A stretch of 64,000 nt of DNA from UBA11612 sp963662375 (lineage in GTDB: Bacteria; Pseudomonadota; Alphaproteobacteria; Rhodospirillales; Rhodospirillaceae): the NCBI GenBank assembly GCA_963662375.2, contig CAXXRP010000010.1, forward strand, positions 186,001 through 250,000. Reading direction: 5' to 3'. The position numbers and the translations under genes are program-made. Below are positions 17,367 through 26,084 of the stretch, one piece after another (the first letter of the stretch is position 1; the number at the start of each line of letters is the position of its first letter). The notes below the pieces were generated by a model, which had not been told where the DNA came from, searched no databases, and saw nothing but the letters and a program-made list of their open reading frames with translations.

Positions 17367-17787
17367 AATGCGATAGAATGAACGGGTCGCTGTTGGGATC
17401 GTTAGATTAAACCTAACTGGTCTACAAAGGTTATGATATTGCAATCCTTAGGTTGTAGTTACCGCTACTCAGTCAGGGCGCATAAACGATGGGCCTTGAA
17501 GTTTCGGCAGGGGCTGCCATCCAGGCGTATATCTAACCCGATCCACGACGTTTCCAGCCAAACCGCTCTCGAATATATGATTTATCCACGACGAAGGCCG
17601 CGACGGCGAGGATTAGACATAACGCGGTGGAGACGCCGTGCAGTAGACCGATTTTTCGACTGGTACCGAAAATCGGTCAGGGTAACCTCCGGAAATATAT
17701 AAGGCGAGGGCTGAACATGGTGAGCGATACCGGGATTGAACCAGTGACCCCGCCCGATACTCACATCGCGCCACCGCAGAAGATTAC
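17367..17787. other. Intergenic region upstream of arsM
   Basis: It holds an inverted repeat ACCGATTTT and AAAATCGGT at about 17648-17677 with no T-tract (so not a clear terminator), and a tRNA-Val core fragment at 17718-17752. No gene is supported. The arsM promoter should lie between 17367 and about 17450 on the minus strand, but I cannot define it. Confidence 0.4.
17718..17752. repeat. tRNA-Val core fragment (unit 3)
   Basis: TGGTGAGCGATACCGGGATT followed by GAACCAGTGACCCC matches the 3' end and T-arm of tRNA-Val(CAC) with a few changes (GAGCGATACC for GGGCGGTACT). The match ends before the anticodon. Flanking arms are not clear. It sits next to the stop of the beta-lactamase-fold gene. 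Confidence 0.6.
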
Positions 17788-18855
17788 TTAGTTCGCACCA
17801 CCGTCGAAATATTCGACGATGAGGCGCGCCACGCGGCCCATGCGATCCTCGGTCTCCGCTCTCAGTCCTACGACGAACATGTTGTAGAAGGAAATAATGA
17901 TGGGCCCCGACCGCGCATAGATTATACCAACATCATTTGTGACAGCGTTGGTTTCCCCCGTTTTGTGTCCAACGGGTACTTGCAGGTAGTGCGGAATCTT
18001 CAGTTGGCCTGACTTTTGACCCAGCAAGATCCGCTTCATTTCTTCGCAGCTATCTTTCGATGCGATTGTACCCAGTTCAATGCCTTCGAGTAGGCGCCCC
18101 ATTTCCCTTGGGGAGGCCGCCCCAAACCAATTTTCTTCGCTTTCTCCCAGTTGGTCTCTGAGCGCATTCACATCAAGACCGACAGAATCTGCGCCTATCT
18201 GCCTAGTCAATTCCTGGCGACGCTTATCATAATCTGGGTTGTCTTTGATTGTTGTGCAGCACAGCATGAATACATCTTCTGGCGCCAGTGAAGCATACTT
18301 CGTGTCAATTACATTGTAGCGCTGGCGAAAAAACTCATACGTCGTATGAATCTGGCGGAGGATGTCATAACCAGATTGTTGTAGAAACTCGTTTACCTTT
18401 TCCTTACCACCCACCTTCGCGATCACCATGTCGGTGGCTGTATTGTCGCTTGTAATGATCATCTCTGTGATCAGATCTCGAACCGTTGGGTTAAGGCCTA
18501 GGTCCTTGTATCTGTATATTCCCGACCCTCCCCGCATATCCGATGCCTTGATCTCCGCGCGCTCGTCCAGGTCTAGACGGCCCTCATCAGCCATGCGGTA
18601 GGCTAGCACCATTGTGGCCACCTTGATGGTGCTGGCACTCTCGAAGTGGTCGTCGCCAAGAACGCTGGCCTCCTCACTGGTTCCAAGGTGCTTTATGTAA
18701 ATTCCAGATTTCGCGGGAAATTGAGAAAGCTCTGCTTCAAGTAGTCGGGTCAGGTTGGATTCTCTGGGGACCTTTGTTTCGGCCGCGCTCCATGCAAGGG
18801 ACGGAAATATCAAGACGCCAGCAAGTACAGAAATAATCAAACGAAACTTTGTCAT
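17788..18855 (-). CDS. Class A beta-lactamase-fold serine hydrolase, exported
   Basis: A 355-residue protein with an N-terminal signal peptide (LIISVLAGVLIFPSLAWSAA). It has the three active-site elements of the serine beta-lactamase/transpeptidase fold: STIK (SxxK) near residue 80, SDN near 137, and HKTGE (KTG) near 298. It fits PF13354 (Beta-lactamase2). The omega-loop ExxLN motif with Glu166, needed for classical class A lactam hydrolysis, is not obvious, so real beta-lactamase activity is uncertain. Insertions between SDN and KTG make it longer than ~290-residue lactamases. Single gene, periplasmic by prediction. Confidence 0.85.
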   Translation of the reverse strand: MTKFRLIISVLAGVLIFPSLAWSAAETKVPRESNLTRLLEAELSQFPAKSGIYIKHLGTSEEASVLGDDHFESASTIKVATMVLAYRMADEGRLDLDERAEIKASDMRGGSGIYRYKDLGLNPTVRDLITEMIITSDNTATDMVIAKVGGKEKVNEFLQQSGYDILRQIHTTYEFFRQRYNVIDTKYASLAPEDVFMLCCTTIKDNPDYDKRRQELTRQIGADSVGLDVNALRDQLGESEENWFGAASPREMGRLLEGIELGTIASKDSCEEMKRILLGQKSGQLKIPHYLQVPVGHKTGETNAVTNDVGIIYARSGPIIISFYNMFVVGLRAETEDRMGRVARLIVEYFDGGAN

Positions 18856-19410
18856 TCGTCCCTCCCAAAAGGCAGTTCTACGCGGAGTGTATCAACAGGA
18901 ATGCGACTAGTCTTCAAATCTCCTATTTCCGCGCCATATTTGGAAAAAGACGCCCCCCTCCCCACCGCAAGCCTAACCATGGCAATCATAAATGGGGGTG
19001 TTGGGGCAAAGACCCCGACATTGTCGGTTCACGCTCGGAAATCAACTCCGGCGAAAAGGTGTGTACTGTACAGAACCCCGCGGAAATCCAGGACCTGCAA
19101 CCCGCGAGGAACTCGCGCTGGGCGCACAAAGATCCGACAGAAATTTGACTAGTAATATTGCGCGAACCAGCTCTACTAACGGCGTTTTTTTTGCAGTTTG
19201 CGTTTTAGCAAGAAATTCCTTTGAGATTAGTCTATGCTGGCTTTAAGTAGGAGCAGAAGAACCTTGCGAACGTCACTGTTGGGAGATTTAGGTATTAGTT
19301 TGCGCGGTTCGATTAGCGGTGTCCGATTTGATTTGTTCACGACATTTTTTGGGGAAAATTTATATATAGGCCCGCAGCTATTTTACTCCGCGCAGCACAA
19401 GGAGGTTAGG
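18856..19410. other. Intergenic region with right-arm repeat
   Basis: More than 500 bases without a convincing gene. It carries the right-arm repeat copy at 19012-19112 and an AT-rich patch near 19330-19370 (TTTTTTGGGGAAAATTTATATATAGG) that could hold a promoter for the 19411-22064 genes. Nothing else was recognised. Confidence 0.4.
19012..19112. repeat. Right-arm repeat without tRNA core (unit 4)
   Basis: ATTGTCGGTTCACGCTCGGA, ATCAACTCCGGCGAAAA and ACAGAACCCCGCGGAAATCC, followed by CTGCAACCCGCGAG, align with the right arms of the units at 22471, 27672 and 31828. The tRNA core is missing. It is probably one end of a decayed insertion. Confidence 0.6.
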
Positions 19411-19500
19411 ATGCTACTCCGAGAAGAGAGTAAGCCCTTCCCGGGGTTTTTGGCCGACTGGGTGTCGTGTCGTTGGCGATTGTCTCCATCGGGGCTCTAG
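19411..19500 (+). CDS. Possible 29-codon leader peptide or gene remnant
   Basis: A very good ribosome site (AAGGAGG, 19399-19405) precedes ATG at 19411. The frame runs 29 codons to TAG at 19498-19500, three bases before the ATG of the COG4315 gene, so it may couple translation to that gene, which lacks its own clear ribosome site. In the +1 frame, bases 19450-19525 read GRLGVVSLAIVSIGALGHAT, which looks like a signal peptide, so this may instead be the frameshifted start of a lost exported protein. Confidence 0.35.
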   Translation: MLLREESKPFPGFLADWVSCRWRLSPSGL

Positions 19501-19503
19501 GTC

Positions 19504-20889
19504 ATGCGACCACTGCGGAGTATGGTTAACTTCATAATGATCGCGACGTTACTCGCAGCGATCGGTACGGTCGCACGTGCTGACTCCGTGCAGTATTTGC
19601 AGTCAGCTGATAATCCCACTACCGAAGATTTCGTGCGGGAGTCGATGCCGCCGGGATTTAGCGTGGAAGCCACCGAACTTGAGGGGCCAGTTTTTGCCGA
19701 CTCCCGCAGTCGGACATTGTATCGCTGGCACCTCCAGAGCCTGCGCAACGGCGACACTGGTGATCGCAGGGATGGTGCTTCCGCCTGTAATGGCCATATT
19801 TATAGAGAGAGCTCTGGCCTGATGAGCCCCTATCCGGCGGGTCTTTTGCTGCCGGAGCTCGATAAGCGGCTAAGCTGTGCTGATGTTTGGCCACCGGTAA
19901 TCGCAACTGCGAATTCCGTGCCGGTCGGCAAGTGGACCATTATCAAACGAGAAAACAGCTCAAGGCAGTGGGCCTACGACGGCTATCCTTTGTATACGTC
20001 GATTTTAGATCGTCAGCGGGGCGATGTTTTCGGAGGCACGCGGCGGAGGGAAAAATCCGATGCTCCCGCTGTTCGCGAACCGGTGGGTCCCTCGCCGAAC
20101 ATTCCGCCTGGATTTAGGGTGAATACAGTTGCATCTGGCCGTTTGCTCGTGGGCCATGAAGGCTATTCCATCTACTTTCGGGATGGGGACGATTCCGATA
20201 GATCGAACTGCGATCAGGCATGTACGCGAAACTGGGAACCAGTACTTGCGCCGGAAACGGCACAGGCCCAGGGCGAGTGGTCCATATTCGAGCGTTCGCC
20301 GGGTATCAAGCAGTGGGCGTTCAGGAAAAAACCTCTCTACACGCATACCGCGGACCAGAAATTTGGGAGCCTTGTAGGCAGTGATGTGCCGGGGTGGCAC
20401 AATGTCTACACGCAGCGGGCGCCGATACCACCGGAGGCGTTTACTGTTCAGGACACGCGGTCGGGCCATGTTCTCGCCGACGCGCGTGGTATGACGATCT
20501 ATATTTACAACTGTGGTGACGATGCTTTGGACCAGCTCGCTTGCGATCATCCCGATACCACGCAGGTTTATCGCTTTGCGATTTGTGGCGGCGGCGATCC
20601 GGCGAGATGTCTTCGGACCTGGCCGCCTGTCCTTGCACCGAAAGACGCCAAGAGCGAGAGTCGGAGCTGGAGCGTGATGGACATTGACCCAAAAACGGGT
20701 CATCGCGCCGTCCCGGGACAAACCGATGCTTTGCGTGTCTGGGCCTTTCGCGATCGGCCGGTTTATAACTTCGCTGGCGATCGTAAGCCTGGCGATATCG
20801 CCGGCGATGCCTGGGGAGAGTTCTACGGGAACCGCAACGGGTTTAAGGCGTTTTGGCTAAGAGACGATTTTCGCAATAACGACGAATGA
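19504..20889 (+). CDS. COG4315-type exported repeat protein (second locus)
   Basis: A 461-residue protein with a signal peptide (IMIATLLAAIGTVARA) and PF03640-like repeats, paralogous to 11700-13058. Repeats show the same pattern: SRTLYRWHLQS with CNG, a W-T-I-I-K-R-E-N-S-S-R-Q-W-A-Y-D-G-Y-P-L-Y-T strand, CDQACTRNWEPVLAPE, then IKQWAFRKKPLYTH, and a third with CLRTWPPVLAPK and VWAFRDRPVYNFAGD. It lacks an obvious lipobox. It overlaps the next gene's longest possible frame by 4 bases (20886-20889) but the likely downstream start is 20922. The pair here mirrors the 7449 and 11700 genes of the first locus, without the DUF1592 and DUF1552 partners. Confidence 0.85.
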   Translation: MRPLRSMVNFIMIATLLAAIGTVARADSVQYLQSADNPTTEDFVRESMPPGFSVEATELEGPVFADSRSRTLYRWHLQSLRNGDTGDRRDGASACNGHIYRESSGLMSPYPAGLLLPELDKRLSCADVWPPVIATANSVPVGKWTIIKRENSSRQWAYDGYPLYTSILDRQRGDVFGGTRRREKSDAPAVREPVGPSPNIPPGFRVNTVASGRLLVGHEGYSIYFRDGDDSDRSNCDQACTRNWEPVLAPETAQAQGEWSIFERSPGIKQWAFRKKPLYTHTADQKFGSLVGSDVPGWHNVYTQRAPIPPEAFTVQDTRSGHVLADARGMTIYIYNCGDDALDQLACDHPDTTQVYRFAICGGGDPARCLRTWPPVLAPKDAKSESRSWSVMDIDPKTGHRAVPGQTDALRVWAFRDRPVYNFAGDRKPGDIAGDAWGEFYGNRNGFKAFWLRDDFRNNDE

Positions 20890-20921
20890 TGACTGCGTCT
20901 GCAGCGTTACAGGAGATAGCC

Positions 20922-22064
20922 ATGAAGCGTGATTTGACTGTAAAAATTGGACGGTCGGTGATCGGACCGCGTGTTCTTCTGGTCGCCGCAATGAGTATCG
21001 CGATTTGTGGTGCGGGCGGCGCTGCGGCCAAAGATGCCGCTGCAGGCGGGCTGAAAGACCGTACGATCGGATACGTTCTGACGAACAAATATTGGGCTAT
21101 CCATCAGACCCCGGGCGCGAAGACAGAATGCCCTATGGGCTTCAATGACGGGCCGCGCGAGCAGTTTAAGCTGCTGTTTCCCGACAACGGAGAAAAGCGA
21201 ACGCTTCTCAAAACCCAACTCGCCCGCGAGAGCGAAGTGTGGTTTCCGACGACCTCGAAAGAGCCGTATCCTTTTTACGAGGTGACTGGAGGAATCTCAA
21301 TTGGGATGAATCTCGACGGAAAAGTCGATGACAATGACTTCACCAGCCCCGACGGCGTTGAGGGGATCGACAACCAACTGTACCGTGCTATCGGCTGCAT
21401 CGCGAATTACAGGGGACCCGACGGCACTCTCTACCATTTTACAAATAAATATTATCAGCAGCATAATTACAACAGAGTGCTGATCGAACTGACGGGCGTG
21501 GATAGCCTGACCAGTGATAGCGATGTGACGGTGACCACATATAGAGGGCTCGACGGGCTGCTGGCCGACGCCACTGGCAGCGACTTTATGCCGGGCGGAT
21601 CTCAAAGAGTCGATATGCGATGGGGAGAGGAGTTCATCCAGAAATTTAACGGTAAGATCGTTGATGGAATCGTGACCACTGAAGCGGCCGACCTGGTCCT
21701 TCCACAGACAGCGGCATTCCAAGATACTACGATTCAAACCATTCGCGGCTTGCGGTTTCAGCTGAAGCTTACGCCCGATGGGGCCGAAGGACTGATGGCC
21801 GGATATACAGATGTCGGGGGCTTTTACTATCAATTGAATGCAGCTTGGTCGACACACCTTCAGAGCTATGGCCAGCTTTCCTCGCCGTCGCTGTACAGGG
21901 CATTGCACAGGTTGGCTGATGGGTATCCTGATCCGGAAACTGGCGCCAACACCGCCATCTCCTCGGCCCTCGACGTAAAATTCACGCAAGTGTTCATCCT
22001 GCATCCGTCACAAGAGGTGGCGGCGAAAGTTAGGCGTCAGTCTAACGTGGCATTAGTTCAGTAA
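20922..22064 (+). CDS. Exported protein of unrecognised family (paralogue of 7449-8591)
   Basis: About 380 residues. I choose ATG at 20922 because AGGAG lies 7 bases upstream and the N-terminus MKRDLTVKIGRSVIGPRVLL continues into a normal signal peptide; an in-frame ATG at 20886 would add 12 residues. It shares with 7449-8591 the GMNLDGKVDDND...GVEGIDNQLYRAIGC acidic loop, a central region with NGKIVDGIVTTEAADLVLP, and a C-terminal PDPETGANTAIS. Both proteins are similarly sized and sit with COG4315-type partners. No known domain was recognised. Exported, function unknown. Confidence 0.8.
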   Translation: MKRDLTVKIGRSVIGPRVLLVAAMSIAICGAGGAAAKDAAAGGLKDRTIGYVLTNKYWAIHQTPGAKTECPMGFNDGPREQFKLLFPDNGEKRTLLKTQLARESEVWFPTTSKEPYPFYEVTGGISIGMNLDGKVDDNDFTSPDGVEGIDNQLYRAIGCIANYRGPDGTLYHFTNKYYQQHNYNRVLIELTGVDSLTSDSDVTVTTYRGLDGLLADATGSDFMPGGSQRVDMRWGEEFIQKFNGKIVDGIVTTEAADLVLPQTAAFQDTTIQTIRGLRFQLKLTPDGAEGLMAGYTDVGGFYYQLNAAWSTHLQSYGQLSSPSLYRALHRLADGYPDPETGANTAISSALDVKFTQVFILHPSQEVAAKVRRQSNVALVQ

Positions 22065-22426
22065 GGGCGACTGCATAAAACGCGCAGTAGAGTGCTGGCC
22101 AAATCGTGGCTATGGGTCTTTTGCCGAGAGCCCAAATTTGCATTAAGCGCCATGGCCAAACGGGGCCCTAATGTGTATCCACGCGTGTAAAGCGCAAAAA
22201 CCTTCCGCTTATAGGTTAGCAGGCAATTCCATAAAATTATGCGTGTGAACGCGGAGCCTCCTTTTCGTCGGGGATTTTTGGCGGCAACAAAGCTGAAATT
22301 TGTAGTGACGACCGGGCGTCAGTAGAAACGGATGGAAACATACGCAGTGCAACCCGCAAGTAAACACGGGGCCGTTTGAACATATTTTACCCCCCACCGC
22401 TGGCCTCTTGAATCCAACTCCAAGAA
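22065..22426. other. Non-coding stretch after the second exported locus
   Basis: About 360 bases with no gene that I can support. Short open frames lack ribosome sites and protein-like composition. The stretch ends where the left arm of the next tRNA-Val repeat becomes recognisable. Confidence 0.4.
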
Positions 22427-22773
22427 CGCTAAAAGCCGCTGTGTCGGCGACTCTTGGATCTATTAGAAAATGGTGGGAGGTACGGGGATTGAACCAGTGA
22501 GCCCACGCGTGTGAAACCCGAAATTCGCTTATCCGCTAGTTAGCCAGGAATACTGCAAAGTTTGCCCCAATGCGGCGAACTCCGTGGGGATCGATATCGC
22601 CGGATTTTGCTGAGAATCTAACTCCGACGAGATAGAGGGTCCCGAACGAGACCCCGCGGAAATCTAGGAACTGTAACCCGCGAGTAGCCAAAGGAATCCT
22701 ACCCTTTAACCCTCACAGGTCCTACGCCAAAAATCTCCAGAACGCTCCCACAAGGAATATATCCCGATTGAGT
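22427..22773. repeat. tRNA-Val repeat unit 5 (left arm, core, right arm)
   Basis: Left arm (CTAAAAGCCGCTGTGTCGGC, CTTGGATCT) runs to 22470. The core at 22471-22514 matches the 3' half of tRNA-Val(CAC), from CCA back to the anticodon loop (GGAGG instead of GGCGG). The right arm follows (GAAATTCGC, TAGTTAGCCAGGAATACTGC, GAATCTAACTCCGACGAGAT, GGAAATCTAGGAACTGTAAC), ending near ACGCCAAAAATCT at 22725-22737. The tRNA 5' half is replaced by arm sequence, so this is not a tRNA gene. The rest up to 22773 shows nothing else. Confidence 0.75.
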
Positions 22774-23607
22774 TTACTTCAAACCGTGAGCTCCTCCATA
22801 AGGGGGACATTCAGGCTGCGACCAACCCTCCAGAAGAGCCTCATCCACCGAATAAACCTCCACCCTCAACGGGCGACAAACTGAGAGTAGGTCGTTGTCG
22901 TCCGATCCCCAAAGCGGTATCGATAAATCTCCACCGGGACACGTCGATATCGCACAAAGCAAATCGATCTCGGCGAAAAACTCAATATAATCTCCAACTT
23001 TTGCGGGCGAGGCCTTCATAAAGTACATCTCATCGTGATTGAGACCGGTCACCTGAAAGACGTTGAGTACGTCATGAACGTCCTGCTCAGCGAGACCATG
23101 GGGGAATATCGCTCGCGTCAAGTTCGAGTGACAATGATGATCGGCGTCTTTGCCCGTCAACAATTTAGTGATGTATGGATCACACCGTGTACCGAGCAAA
23201 TCATGAACACGGGCGCCGTGCTCATCGGTGCCGTAGCCTGACAGGCTGTCATCCGTAATTGTGGCAAGCGGACGCATGTAAGGCAGGTTCGACCAGAGTC
23301 TGTCGTGAGTCGAGACGTGAGCTCCCTGAAGCTGCCGCGTGCGGGACGCCCAGAAACGCTCATTGGGATTGCGCGAATTCCATAGGTTTAAATCACCGAC
23401 TTGGGGTCCCTTCGGTGTTGTAATTCTGAAAATATACCCTGCTGGCACATTCCAAGCGCCGCCGCTTCGTATGGGCACCTCGAATGATTCGATAAGTTGT
23501 CTGCCATATTTAGAATCCACGAGCTTGTTATAAAATCTGGTGTCAGGATCCAAAACGGATCCTGCGGCAGCGCGGTATGCCGCTGGATGATCTTTGATAC
23601 TACTCAT
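22774..23607 (-). CDS. DUF1989 (urea carboxylase-associated) family protein
   Basis: A 277-residue protein of the DUF1989 family (PF09347). Typical motifs are VPAGYIFRI near the N-terminus, GDLNLWN, HDLLGTRCDPY near residue 137, and CPGGDLS near 225 with a conserved Cys. Proteins of this family sit beside urea carboxylase or allophanate hydrolase genes, or beside transporters; their reaction is mostly unknown, and one member was linked to ring-amine hydrolysis. Here the partner is the divergent APC permease starting at 23690, 82 bases away, so both probably share a control region and handle the same nitrogen compound. No urea carboxylase is in the window. Confidence 0.87.
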   Translation of the reverse strand: MSSIKDHPAAYRAAAGSVLDPDTRFYNKLVDSKYGRQLIESFEVPIRSGGAWNVPAGYIFRITTPKGPQVGDLNLWNSRNPNERFWASRTRQLQGAHVSTHDRLWSNLPYMRPLATITDDSLSGYGTDEHGARVHDLLGTRCDPYITKLLTGKDADHHCHSNLTRAIFPHGLAEQDVHDVLNVFQVTGLNHDEMYFMKASPAKVGDYIEFFAEIDLLCAISTCPGGDLSIPLWGSDDNDLLSVCRPLRVEVYSVDEALLEGWSQPECPPYGGAHGLK

Positions 23608-23689
23608 TTCGCTTTTCCAAACCCTAAATCATTTATCTGGTGTATTGCTGTAACACTGAGTGCCGCACCATTCACCAAGGTAATTTCTC

Positions 23690-25048
23690 ATGCCCCAATC
23701 TCTTTCACGCTCCCTCGGCTCAGCTGAAACACTCGCACTTGCTTGTGGTGCCATGATCGGCTGGGGCTGGATCGTCATGGCGGGTCCTTGGTTGATAAGC
23801 GGCGGCACATTGGGAGCCGTTCTCGCTTTTTCGCTTGTGGGGCTGGGCGTGTTGGTGATCGCGTTCATTTATGCTGAGCTGGCGGCTGCAATGCCGAAAG
23901 TTGGCGGCGAACATGTATACAGCCTGCGAGCACTTGGCCGAACGGGCTCATTTATATGCACCTGGTCTATTTCGATGCTTTATGTGGCGGTTGCCGCATT
24001 CGAGGCGGTCGCTTTAGGAACGGGCGTTGAGTATCTGTTTCCAAATTTCAAATATGTTTTTCTATGGCAAGTCGCGGGCTATGACATTTATCTGACTTGG
24101 TTGTTAGTCGGCGTATTGGGGTCCGCAGTCATCACGATCATCAACGTGATCGGAATCAAGATGTCGGCTCTCCTCCAAATTATTTTGACTGCGGTGCTCG
24201 TCATTGTGGGTCTTATGCTTTTGACAGGCGCCCTTTTTGACGGTTCAGTGGCGAAGATGGAGCCCTTGTTCGCCAGCGGCGCTGGCGGAGTGGTATCGGT
24301 GGTCGCCTTAGCTGTATTTTTTTTCACCGGCTTTGATATCATCTCTCAAGCTGCCGAAGAAATAAAGTTATCGCCCCGAAAATTAGCCAACATGCTCGTC
24401 GCTTCGGTTCTTTGCGGGGCGCTTTGGTACATTGTGCTTATACTGTCGGTCAGCGCACTCCTTGATCAGCAAGCTGTTGAATCTTCATCTGCAGCTTCAT
24501 CGTTGACTGCTGCCGACGCGAATGGTGTCGCGTGGGGAGTAGCCGGGTCAAAGATTCTGATCCTAGGGGGCATTGCTGGCATCATCACCAGCTGGAACGG
24601 TTTCATGATCGGCGGCAGTCGAGCGCTCTATGCGATGGCCGAGAGCAACATGCTCCCGCGAAGTTTGGCAGTCATTCATCCAAAGTATAAAACGCCTTAC
24701 CGAGCGATCATCCTTATCGGCCTGCTTGCCGCCATTGCACCACTTTTCGGACGCCAAATCCTCATATGGATTACCGATGCCGCCGGTTTTGCAGTTACGA
24801 TTGCCTATTTTCTGGTCGCCGTCTCCTTCCTCATATTGCGCCACCGCGAACCTGATATGCACCGCCCGTTTAAACTTCCAGGCGGCACAATTTGGGGGTG
24901 GGTTGGAATCGTAGTGTCGATTGCCTTGGCCTGCGCATACCTGCCAGGAAGTCCCGGCGCGTTGGTTTGGCCGCACGAATGGTTCATGCTGCTTGCCTGG
25001 TTCGGCGTTGGCAGCGCGCTTTTCGTCAGTTCATCCCGAAACAACTAG
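23690..25048 (+). CDS. APC-superfamily amino acid permease
   Basis: A 452-residue membrane protein with about 12 predicted helices. The N-terminal LACGAMIGWGWIVMAGPWL is the first-helix substrate loop of APC transporters, and the segments FTGFDIISQAAEEIKLSPRK and ITSWNGFMIGGSRALYAMAE are typical of the family. It moves an amino acid or amine across the inner membrane; the substrate is not readable from sequence. It is divergent from the DUF1989 gene, which points to uptake of a nitrogen compound that DUF1989 processes. The stop at 25046-25048 lies directly before the repeat at 25052. Confidence 0.88.
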   Translation: MPQSLSRSLGSAETLALACGAMIGWGWIVMAGPWLISGGTLGAVLAFSLVGLGVLVIAFIYAELAAAMPKVGGEHVYSLRALGRTGSFICTWSISMLYVAVAAFEAVALGTGVEYLFPNFKYVFLWQVAGYDIYLTWLLVGVLGSAVITIINVIGIKMSALLQIILTAVLVIVGLMLLTGALFDGSVAKMEPLFASGAGGVVSVVALAVFFFTGFDIISQAAEEIKLSPRKLANMLVASVLCGALWYIVLILSVSALLDQQAVESSSAASSLTAADANGVAWGVAGSKILILGGIAGIITSWNGFMIGGSRALYAMAESNMLPRSLAVIHPKYKTPYRAIILIGLLAAIAPLFGRQILIWITDAAGFAVTIAYFLVAVSFLILRHREPDMHRPFKLPGGTIWGWVGIVVSIALACAYLPGSPGALVWPHEWFMLLAWFGVGSALFVSSSRNN

Positions 25049-25051
25049 CGG

Positions 25052-25201
25052 CCACTGTACAGAACCCCACGGAAATCTAGAAACTGTAACCCGCGAACAA
25101 TCCGTGACCCTCGCTACTCTTCTTAAAGCGCTTCTCAGGGTTACAGGGATCGTGGTCCCGATACGCAAAAGCTACTGTTTCCGCGACTCTTAGATCTTTT
25201 G
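25052..25201. repeat. Right-arm end joined to left arm, no tRNA core (unit 6)
   Basis: CAGAACCCCACGGAAATCTA and GAAACTGTAACCCGCGAA (right arm) are followed by CTTCTTAAAGCGCTTCTCAG, GGTTACAGGGATCGTGGTCC, AAAAGCTACTGTTTCCGCGA and TCTTAGATCT (left arm, as at 38900-38990 and 27580-27660). The two arms meet without a tRNA piece. It starts 4 bases after the permease stop. Confidence 0.65.
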
Positions 25202-25212
25202 GACGACGAATG

Positions 25213-25662
25213 TTAAATCGCCTGATTGAGACGGGGCTTCCAGAACGGCCGGAACAGCTCGATCTTCGGGCAGCGGTTCATGACGACCTTGAGGCCCGCC
25301 GCTTCTGCAATTTCGGCCGCCGCGTCATTGTGGACGCCAATCTGCATCCAGACGACTTTAGCTCCGATTTTAATGGCTTCTTCGGTGACAGCGTAAGCGG
25401 CCTTGGAGTTTCTGAAAATCTGGACCATATCCACCGGACTCTCGATCGACGATAAAGATTCATGGCATTTGAGGCCACGGATTTCGATGCCGGCTTCCAT
25501 GGGATTGACCGGAATCATGTTATAGCCTGTTTCGCGCAGAACGCGCAGCACACCATAGCTGAACTTCGTCGGATCCGAACTAGCACCCACCATGGCGATG
25601 GTTTTCACCTCTTTCAGAATTTTGGCCAGATATTCGGCCGGATAGTCTTCGTCGTGGTTCAT
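25213..25662 (-). CDS. CoA-binding domain protein (YccU-like)
   Basis: A 149-residue protein of the CoA_binding family (PF13380). Rossmann-like start KTIAMVGASSDPTKFSYGV, then GYNMIPVNP, VDMVQIFR and GAKVVWMQIGVHND, ending with NRCPKIELFRP, the conserved C-terminal motif. These small proteins bind CoA or acyl-CoA; no reaction is known. Third gene of the minus-strand operon SBP56, ferredoxin, CoA-binding; its ATG overlaps the ferredoxin stop (25659-25662). Confidence 0.9.
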   Translation of the reverse strand: MNHDEDYPAEYLAKILKEVKTIAMVGASSDPTKFSYGVLRVLRETGYNMIPVNPMEAGIEIRGLKCHESLSSIESPVDMVQIFRNSKAAYAVTEEAIKIGAKVVWMQIGVHNDAAAEIAEAAGLKVVMNRCPKIELFRPFWKPRLNQAI

Positions 25663-26078
25663 CGTGTGTCTTCCATGGGTTTTGGTCCCGTTTGGATACC
25701 CGCCTTTAACTCCTCGGGCTTGAGCGGACTTTGGAACGGATTTCGGTAAAGTTTATCATGAGATTCTACGCCAACGGCGAGCGTGCAGTTACTTAAGGGC
25801 CGGGAGACGCAAAGTAAAACATAACCATCGCCTATCTGACAGCTGTTGAGTGCGACGCCTTCGCTCTGATCCACCTCGCCCGTCAACAGCTTGGCTGCGC
25901 AGGAGATGCACCCGCCATATCGGCAGCCATAGGGCAGAGACACACCGTGACCTTCAAGCGTCTCAAGCAGTGGCCTATCTTCATTAACCTCGAAGGATTG
26001 CCCGCCATGGTTGACGAGCGTGATCGTGAAGTGTCGCGCCGCTTTGCCGTTCTCTATTATGTGTTTCGTCTCTCTCAT
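25659..26078 (-). CDS. Plant-type [2Fe-2S] ferredoxin
   Basis: A 139-residue ferredoxin. Cluster ligands are in CRYGGCISC (Cx4Cx2C) and a fourth Cys in LCVSRPLSNC, the usual spacing for plant-type 2Fe-2S proteins. The first ~25 residues (ETKHIIENGKAARHFTITLV) precede the fold. It is placed directly after the SBP56 gene (6-base gap) and overlaps the CoA-binding gene by 4 bases, so it may carry electrons for an oxidation linked to SBP56. Cytoplasmic by prediction. Confidence 0.9.
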   Translation of the reverse strand: MRETKHIIENGKAARHFTITLVNHGGQSFEVNEDRPLLETLEGHGVSLPYGCRYGGCISCAAKLLTGEVDQSEGVALNSCQIGDGYVLLCVSRPLSNCTLAVGVESHDKLYRNPFQSPLKPEELKAGIQTGPKPMEDTR

Positions 26079-26084
26079 TACGGC

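Noticed and set aside
17648..17677. Intrinsic terminator downstream of the beta-lactamase-fold gene
   Set aside because: There is a good inverted repeat, but no T-tract on either strand, and it lies upstream of arsM and downstream of nothing on the plus strand.
17788..18855. Confident call of an antibiotic-resistance beta-lactamase
   Set aside because: SxxK, SDN and KTG are present but the Glu166 omega-loop motif is not recognisable, so only the fold is claimed.
22471..22560. tRNA gene at this position (and at 27672 and 31828)
   Set aside because: Only the 3' half matches tRNA-Val. The 5' half is replaced by another conserved sequence, and the D-arm and 5' acceptor strand are missing.
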